Origin: Flaccisagitta enflata
Lineage: Eukaryota > Chaetognatha > Sagittoidea > Aphragmophora
Length of the DNA: 64,000 nt
Direction of reading: 5' to 3'
NCBI GenBank assembly: GCA_965153355.1
Contig: OZ231127.1
Location: 11,470,001-11,534,000 of the forward strand
Shown piece after piece: positions 57,788 through 64,000 of the stretch; positions within the stretch are counted from its first letter, which is position 1; the number at the start of each line of letters is the position of its first letter. The notes under the pieces are model-generated. The model was not told the origin of the DNA. It did not search any database and was given only the letters and a program-made list of their open reading frames with translations. The position numbers and the translations under genes were made by a program.

Positions 57788-58989
57788 AGGTGTGTTTCAG
57801 CAGATTTCTCCCCATGTAAACATATACTTTATTATAATCCCATTAAACAGCAAATAATATACATATATCAAACTCATTTTCGCGCGGAAATCAAGCGTCT
57901 TGTAATGATAGATTTCAATGACTTGGAGCAATTGCGTGACTGCTTTCTATTTGAAGGCTGGCAGGCTGATTTGAGGCCTGGAGGGCTAAATTGAAGGCTG
58001 GGAGGGCAAATTTGAGGCCTTGATAGCCAACGGAGGGGGTATGGAGACCATTGACAATTGATTTCATTGCAATTAAAGCATCATCCAACAGTTGCTTTGT
58101 CAACCAGTCAGTGGATCATGTATGAGTGGAATTCTTATGATCCAGCATCGCAAGATGATAAAAAAAACCACGACTGAGGCCCAACAAAGTCTGGCCTGAG
58201 AACTGGGAATTTTGGCTTCCCTTGCTCCACCTGCGTCTCCGGCTTAGCTGAGAGAAGCACCGCAGCGATGGCAGCTCTTTCCTCCGAAAACAAAGATGAG
58301 GCGCTCGGAAACCCACTAGGATTGACGTTGCACCACGGTGAGGCAGGCAAGACTCTTCTTGACAAAAATGAGTCAAATGTCACATTACCTGGCCATTTTT
58401 TGGCACCTCGGCACCAAGCAAATCCTCACGCAGAAAATGAAGACCAAGTTCTTCATTGATTTTTTGCCATGGAGAGTGCTTGACAGTAGGTTTGGGATGC
58501 TTTGGCGCTGGTGAAGTTGAGGGAAGGGGGTCAACCCTTCTGCGGCAAAGCTCAGTCATGATTTAGGTTGAAGAAACACTGAACTGAGCGGACTTCAGTT
58601 TAATCTAGACACTAGACATTAGACACTAGACACTAGACACTAGACTCTAGTCACTAGTCAGTCTACACCAAGTGTCGGCAGTGGTGCATTCTTCAGCAAA
58701 AATAATGAAAATAGGACAAGTCAGTCAAGATTGGTTATTTGTAGGAAAAGATATGACTGTATTGTTCTTGTTTTCAATTCAACTAAGCAAATAAAAGTTG
58801 ATTTTTAAGAAAATAAAGTTATTTCTGTTTTTGATTATGGTTTCTTTTTGTCAGACAATTGAATTTCAACAAATAAAACTTACAGTAATAAATGATCTGA
58901 TTGAAGGATGAATGCTTTGAATGAGATAAACAATTTCAATAACAATTACAATAGGAAAGGAAAAGAAGTACATAAAATGACAATGAAAA
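57788..58989. other. MULE interior, no recognised gene
   Basis: Frames of 60-90 codons on both strands at 58,116-58,459 overlap each other and have no motif. A 10-bp ACTAGACACT repeat lies at about 58,608-58,665. Confidence 0.45.
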
Positions 58990-58999
58990 CAACAACCTC

Positions 59000-59033
<34 letters not shown>

Positions 59034-59325
59034 GCAACAACAACAAAAACATTTTACTGAGAGGCCGATGCTTTGCATAGATAAACAAGGCCGGATACAT
59101 GGCTACCCCAGTCGCGCGCGGGTGGGCAGGGGCTGTATATGAGGTCACTTAATCTTTTGGGCAGGAGCAGTGAGGCAAAAGACCGCAAACACCAAAAAAA
59201 AAAAAGTGTGATGGACCGACAGACAGACTGACGGACGGACTGATGGACGAACCGACGGACACACCGACAGACAAACAAAAAATATTAAGTTGTCAAAAAT
59301 CAAATGATATCTACTTACAACATCG

Positions 59326-59401
<76 letters not shown>

Positions 59402-59541
59402 AACAACAACAACAACATAAAAATCAGCATCAGCATCAACAACAGCTGCTTTTCTGAAGATAAAGGGGAAAAATACTGATTTTTCAAAAATCACGGAATG
59501 GACACTATAGCAACAACAACAACAGCAGCAGTATTAACAGC

Positions 59542-59573
<32 letters not shown>

Positions 59574-59575
59574 CT

Positions 59576-59606
<31 letters not shown>

Positions 59607-59670
59607 TAGCAATAACAACAGCAACAACCAGAACAAGAACAACAAAAACAACAGCAACAACAGTACTATC
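58990..59670 (+). repeat. (CAA)n tracts flanking a GTCGCG copy
   Basis: CAA repeats at about 58,990-59,046, 59,328-59,417 and 59,506-59,660, the last interspersed with AGC and ATC triplets. Confidence 0.9.
59084..59275 (-). mobile_element. GTCGCG-hairpin element, hairpin end missing
   Basis: AACAAGGCCGGATACATGGC, CCCAGTCGCGCGCGGGTGGG, CAGGGGCTG and a GGACGGACTGATGG tract; the terminal GTCGCG hairpin is absent. Confidence 0.72.
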
Positions 59671-60976
59671 TAGGCGGAAAAAATCTTTCGACTTGTAACA
59701 AAAACGTATTTATCTATGTAAAAATGAAATCAGATACAAATCCATCAATAATTAGTAAGAGTTCCCTTTGACTGAATAAGGGCCGTCCTTAGCTGGGGAA
59801 GCGATTTTTAGAGCTTCTTGAGGTACTGGAGGCCTTCTGGATCTTTCTCGCAATTTATTTTTATCTCTTCTTTTGCTACATTTAGACTTGTAGCTTCCAC
59901 AAGACTCATCAAATCATGGAAAAATCGGTGACATAAAAGAAGCCTTTCGAATTTGCAAGCAGGCAACGCAAACCGCATCTGTCTAGCTCAACGCATTTAG
60001 AAGTAATTGAAGAAAGAGTGAAGTGATACCCCCAGAAGATGGAGTGAAATGGCAAAAGCGAAACTAAAGTATTTCAATCAAAGTTGAATAACTTTTGAAC
60101 GGAAAGAGCTAGAGAGATGCGGTTTGCGTCAATCTCTTGCAAATTTGAAGGGCTTTAATTATGTCACCGATTTTTTGATGATTGGTTGATTCTAATCTGA
60201 GATATTCATGTAAATGCGCCGAAAGATTTTTTCCGCCTAGATAGTAAAAAAAGGAATAAACTGCCAAGAATTGGAATTTTATGCTCGATACGGGGCCCCA
60301 GGAGTGGAAAAACACATTATTTGATGTAAAAATGTTTGAAACATGTATGATAATGTATTGTACTATTGCCAAAATCAATCAGAGTGGCTTTTATGCTTAT
60401 TTTTAGAGAGAGGTACATCAAAACACCACAAATATGATCAAAAATGGCTAAAATATGTCAAAATTGGTGTATATGCTCATTCTGGGCAAATGTTGTGGGG
60501 TATCCGATCATTTTACAGCCTCGGGACCATTACCACTGGGTTCAGCACACAAAATGGGTTCAGAAACGCCTTTTCCACCACTTGATTTTTCAAAATGATA
60601 CTTTTCTGGACCATACTAATACGGCTCCCGCCCACCCGCAGGCGACTTGGGTAGCCGAGTATCCGGCCTTGTTTTCATTCAGTGCCAGTGCCGTCTGCCT
60701 CACCTTCCTACCCTCTTACGATCTCACCTAACGGCAACGTTGACAACCAATGTATCGACTTTCTCAAACGCGGAGTAACTTGATTGCGCCACCGTCGGGT
60801 CTTACTCCATGTCCCATTCCACTACCGGTCAAGAGGAGAATCGACATTAACAGAGAGCCATGATATGCAAAATTGCTTTTTACGCCCCTTAAAACTAATT
60901 CTCTCATAATCTCATTTCCAAAATTGACCCGATCAATACATTTTATACTTTTGAGAAGCTTTGAAAAAAAAATTGT

Positions 60977-61072
60977 GCTCCAGGTGAGGCTCGAACTCAC
61001 AACCTCCGCATCTCCCAGCACAGCCAATACTGCGTATAAGTACGGCGCGCTAACCGATTGCGCCACTGGAGC
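60977..61072 (-). tRNA. tRNA-Ile (anticodon UAU) with 23-nt intron
   Basis: On the minus strand the acceptor stem GCTCCAG pairs with CTGGAGC, followed by discriminator A. The A box is TGGCGCAATCGG and the B box GGTTGTGAGTTCGAGCCTC. The anticodon stem CCGTA/TGCGG encloses CTTATA, giving anticodon TAT at 34-36; a 23-nt intron follows position 37, the standard place. The mature molecule is 73 nt before CCA addition. It decodes AUA. tRNA-Ile(UAU) genes of animals typically carry such an intron. It lies about 300 bp right of a GTCGCG/MULE block. Confidence 0.95.
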
Positions 61073-62818
61073 AAGCTGCCTGCGGAGGGAATTCAGGTCG
61101 TTCTATGATTGGAGACTGAATTTGCCATGGTCTTCAACATGCAAACCGGATTTTTGTTTGAAGCATATTTCAGATGCGGGATAGTGAATTCTCCTCAAAC
61201 ACAGCACCACTTCATGTTTTGAAACACATTCATCAAAAAGCATCTCAATTACTCACAATTGGTGTATTTTTTCAAAATTTTAGCAATGTCTAGTGGGCTC
61301 AGATAGGGAAATAGGTACTTTCATCACATTATTGTTGAAGAAAGCCTTCTCGTACAGCGGTTAGAAACTTAGAATATCTTTGAGCACTTCCCTTAGACCC
61401 CTGCAGGAGAATAGAGAAACAATTGAGGCATCACTGACAAAAGACTGTGTTTCAGCTTGCATGTAAATGGATGTTTCCACTATATATTTACCCAAACAGC
61501 GCTTGGGCAATGCAAAAGGCATCTATAGTGGCAGCCATGATGGAAGAGTGGGCATGATTGATTGAGGGAAAGTAAATGGTCCATTTATCACGTGTGGTTG
61601 TTTTAGATCAGTCCTGCTAAAAAACCTACGCCACTTGATTTCTGTTGCATTTTTAGTAGCTAAGGTAGTTAACCACACATGCTTGTTGCTACCAATTGCC
61701 CTTAAAGATGCCTGCTGATAGGTTTTGCCTGATGAAATGGCATTGAGGATTTTTGAAATCGGCTGAATGTCCTGTAACTATTTCCATCAGCCCATGTGCT
61801 GATGTACATGGAGGCTTGACCTAGGACCATTAGCTAGTCTAGGCATGGAATACAAATGGCCATTTTCGATATAATATTATTAAAATTCTACAACATATGA
61901 AAAGCAAATATACGCATTATCATCAAATCAAATTGGGTGTAGGCAAAATATGTTTGGGCAAGATACCTACAACTATGATGGCCTCTATGATGTTAATGGA
62001 AGGGTTGGATTATTTATAGTCACATCGGTTGAGAAAATGAAAAATAATGTTGCCATGGTTATCATGCAATAACTCTGAATAAATTATGATTCAAAAAAAT
62101 TGGAAAACAAAATGTAAGAAATCTTGTAACATTTGTATGAAAGTAGTGTTGTAAAAAAGTGATATACGTGAAAATCAGAAAAAGAATTTGTAGGTCGTTT
62201 AATTGGCAATTGTTTTATATACATAACGTTTCAGCAAAAACTGCCATTTAAAAAAAAACAATTGGTTTTGCAAAAATCACATATTTAGACAAAAATAGTA
62301 GAAACCTCTTCCGGCATCATCATCTTGTTGGAATTGATATGCTTGTATCAATTAATTGATTACAATTTTCAAGCAGGGAATAATAAGTAACCCGCGGTTA
62401 TGATTTCGTCGTGGACGGGTGGTAAGGGGCTCCTCCACACACACGCTTGACAATCTCAACCGCAGCATCCTGAAAGGACGTTTTCACTCTGTTCGACTCA
62501 ATCATCTAGGTCAACAGACTAAAGGACCAACAGACAGAAAGATGGATGCACAAAGCCTCATATAGAGTTTAAAACATATTCCTAAAAGTTTTTGAACCCG
62601 AATCAAATTCTGTCCGATTAAATAATGCCAGAATGTAACCCTCTCAAAACAACCTGGACCATCTTATCACTAGGGACAGAATATGTGATGCACAATTTAT
62701 TCTTAATTTGTATCAAAACATCGCTAATTTTGATTACATTATCGGTTTAACCTAAAGTCTTTTTGTTATCAAAATAGTTGACATTGGGCTAGTTGGATAT
62801 GAAAACAGAGATTTATAA
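61073..62818. other. Intergenic or intronic DNA, little recognised
   Basis: No splice-supported coding segment was found. About 62,400-62,580 holds words of a degenerate minus GTCGCG copy (GTCGTGGACGGGTGG, GACCAACAGACAGAAAGATGG, GCCTCATATAGAG). Confidence 0.4.
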
Positions 62819-63070
62819 GGGCGTGTTTCTAGTGACCACCAAAAACGCGTTTCTTCCTGTGAACACATATTCAAAAATTTCAATAGTCCCACAAGGGAGT
62901 GAGCGAAGTGAGTGAGGGAGCCCCTTAATGGAGCGATCGAGTGAAGTGAGCGTAGCGAAGCGGAGTGCTGCAGAGCAAATGAGCGGAGAAAGTGATGCAA
63001 GTGAACGAACATAGCAAGCGACCGAGTGGCCCGTTAAAAACGCGATTGTCTCTGACTGGATATACCCCCA
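62819..63070. mobile_element. GGGCGTTT MITE with GCGAGTGAGC words, copy 3
   Basis: Starts GGGCGTGTTTCTAGTGACC. Interior GGGAGTGAGCGAAGTGAGTG and AAGCGACCGAGTGGCCCG, near end ACGCGATTGTCTCTGACTGG. ATAA flanks both sides, a possible 4-bp duplication. The right end is more diverged. Confidence 0.7.
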
Positions 63071-63095
63071 TAATCAAAATGTTTATCAATATTAC

Positions 63096-63199
63096 CTGTC
63101 GCTACGGTTAGTTTGTGTTTCCAACTCACAGCAAAAACATTTCTATATTCCCCATTGAACATTTTTGCATATTTGGTTTCATCTGTGGCAAAAAAATCT
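63096..63199 (-). CDS. Possible internal exon of a WD40-like gene
   Basis: Acceptor CACTTTAG before 63,199 and donor ACAG/GTAATAT after 63,096 bound an open 104-bp segment (phase 2 in, phase 1 out). Its 34 residues begin DFFATDETKYAKMF and end VFAVSWKHKLTVATG. The F-x-V-S-W...L-x-x-A-T/S-G pattern resembles the inner strands of a WD40 blade. Neighbouring exons were not found in the window, so gene identity is open. Confidence 0.5.
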
Positions 63200-63591
63200 C
63201 TAAAGTGATTGTTAAAAGATAAAAACAAGTTTTCTTCAAATTATCTGCTGTTAACTTGCTCTATCATTGAACCGTTTTGGCGATCAATTAAGCAGGTAGT
63301 GAGATGAGCTTCATACGCATCAACGTTTTAAATCATGGATGGCATCTACAAAGTTTTTAAAACTTGAATTTTAAGTTCCCAGGCAAAAAACAAATCCTAC
63401 CATTTTGACTTTGATGATGAATGATAGAAAAATATATTTCCCACTAACATCATAAAAGGCTACTGTCACAATGAGCGCTACAAAATTCTAGACGGATCAG
63501 AATTGAAGCCCACCTCGGTGATATTCATGTTTATAGTAAGTGTAAAAATTAAGACATAAATTTCAAATCTGAATTCGTTTATTGTGACTTG

Positions 63592-63728
63592 AACCAGACC
63601 GAATGCACGGAACCAGCGTCGCGGATGGTTGGGCAGGGGCAGTAATGCAAAAACTGCTCGCCATCCAAAATTTGACGGACCGACGGACGGACCAACACGG
63701 CAGGGTGTAGAGTTGCGTGTCCGCGACT
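63592..63728 (-). mobile_element. GTCGCG-hairpin element, minus orientation
   Basis: Degenerate start AACCAGACCGAATGCACGG, then GTTGGGCAGGGGCAGTAATG, GACGGACCGACGGACGGACC, and GAGTTGCGTGTCCGCGACTAA. It is followed by TAATAATAA, so the A run after other copies is target sequence. Confidence 0.75.
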
Positions 63729-63912
63729 AATAATAATTCTCATAATTGATTTTCATTAAAAAAAAAAAGTTAGCAAGTAAAAAAAGCAACATCCATTTCT
63801 CAGAATCATGTGAATTTGAAGTTTGTACGAACATTTTTTTTCATAGTTAAGGTATGCGCGCAAGAGAATGATTTTGTAATAATAAAAAAATATCAATAAA
63901 TCAATCAATAAA

Positions 63913-64000
63913 TCATGGAACTAAATCATCTAATAAACTATTAAAGTCGGAGTCAAACAAGTCATTGGGCGAAGTTTCGGGGAACGGATTATCGAGGAAA
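63913..64000 (-). CDS. Possible C-terminal exon running off the window
   Basis: Minus-strand frame open from the window edge to TGA at 63,913-63,915. The visible peptide has an NPF tripeptide and an acidic-hydrophobic end (FDSDFNSLLDDLVP). Acidic LLDDL-type tails occur in adaptor- or coactivator-binding proteins. Evidence is only frame and composition; the opposite strand is also open for about 20 codons. Confidence 0.3.
   Translation of the reverse strand, partial: FLDNPFPETSPNDLFDSDFNSLLDDLVP

Larger units (their letters stand above)
54785..60618. mobile_element. MULE-like element, 5.8 kb, long TIRs, 10-bp duplication
   Basis: Inverted arms of about 380 bp (54,785-55,165 and 60,240-60,618) start TAGTATGGTCCAGAAAAGTA. 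The direct duplication ATACGGCTCC lies at 54,775-54,784 and 60,619-60,628. TIRs of hundreds of bases with 9-10-bp duplications characterise Mutator-like elements. The interior is filled with other repeats (TTG/CAA tracts, a foldback element, a GGTGCGAC copy, a GTCGCG copy). No transposase was recognised, so it is non-autonomous or gutted. Confidence 0.85.
54205..60672 (+). mobile_element. GTCGCG-hairpin element split by a MULE-like insertion
   Basis: Head AGTCACGTGCTACGCGACT at 54,207, body to GAGCATACGGCTCC (54,784). The remainder is 60,619-60,672 (ATACGGCTCCCGCCCACCCG, then CGACTTGGGTAGCC to CCGGCCTTGTT). A 'TTCACACAT' element (54,280-54,668; arms GGGCAGCGGCCCCGAAGGGG) is also inserted in the left part. 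Confidence 0.8.

Noticed and set aside
54693-60731. Similar ORFs in both MULE arms
   Set aside because: They are the same TIR sequence read from each end; the frame is short and not supported by any motif.
60765-60840. Second tRNA remnant (TTGCGCCACCG near 60,783)
   Set aside because: Only a short word matches; no paired arms or B box.

Overview
The window looks like nuclear DNA of an invertebrate-type metazoan, or a close relative, with a large repeat-swollen genome. Three observations support this. Spliced genes have GT-AG introns of up to 22 kb. A tRNA-Ile(UAU) carries the standard intron after position 37. There is a gene for dynein regulatory complex subunit 2 (DRC2/CCDC65), which implies motile cilia. 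The species cannot be named from sequence alone.

Only a small part of the 64 kb is host coding sequence. The 3' part of a plus-strand WD40-repeat gene has exons at 1.24-2.09 kb and 24.16-25.38 kb, separated by one 22-kb intron packed with transposons and satellites. DRC2 lies on the minus strand at 33.2-38.9 kb, apparently complete in seven exons, and is convergent with the WD40 gene. Between them (26.3-29.5 kb, minus) sits an intact R2/NeSL-like retrotransposon ORF with reverse transcriptase, CCHC knuckle and C-terminal restriction-like endonuclease. A tRNA-Ile(UAU) gene is at 61.0 kb (minus). Two possible exons of further minus-strand genes lie in the last kilobase.

The rest is mobile and tandem DNA. 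A very abundant short family begins AACAAGGCC and ends in a GTCGCG...CGCGACTAA hairpin; more than twenty copies are visible and it serves as landing site for other elements. One copy (41,205-53,950) is split by a 12.3-kb TIR element with TA target duplications, which carries a decayed transposase-like gene (43.7-47.4 kb), several nested elements and an A-BBBB-A repeat block at its right end. Another copy (54,205-60,672) is split by a 5.8-kb MULE-like element with about 380-bp inverted repeats and a 10-bp target duplication. Smaller DNA transposons or MITEs with readable target duplications (TA, TTAA, 6, 8, 9 and 10 bp) occur throughout.

The most unusual structures are two minisatellites inside DRC2. 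A 97-bp array (about 8 copies) and an 85-bp array (about 28 copies) each consist of a piece of a DRC2 coding exon, in one case including its splice donor, amplified in tandem. A third array in the WD40 intron repeats an 81-bp unit carrying a perfect CREB/ATF palindrome. Exon limits were placed by eye from splice consensus and reading-phase agreement; no alignment or expression data were available.
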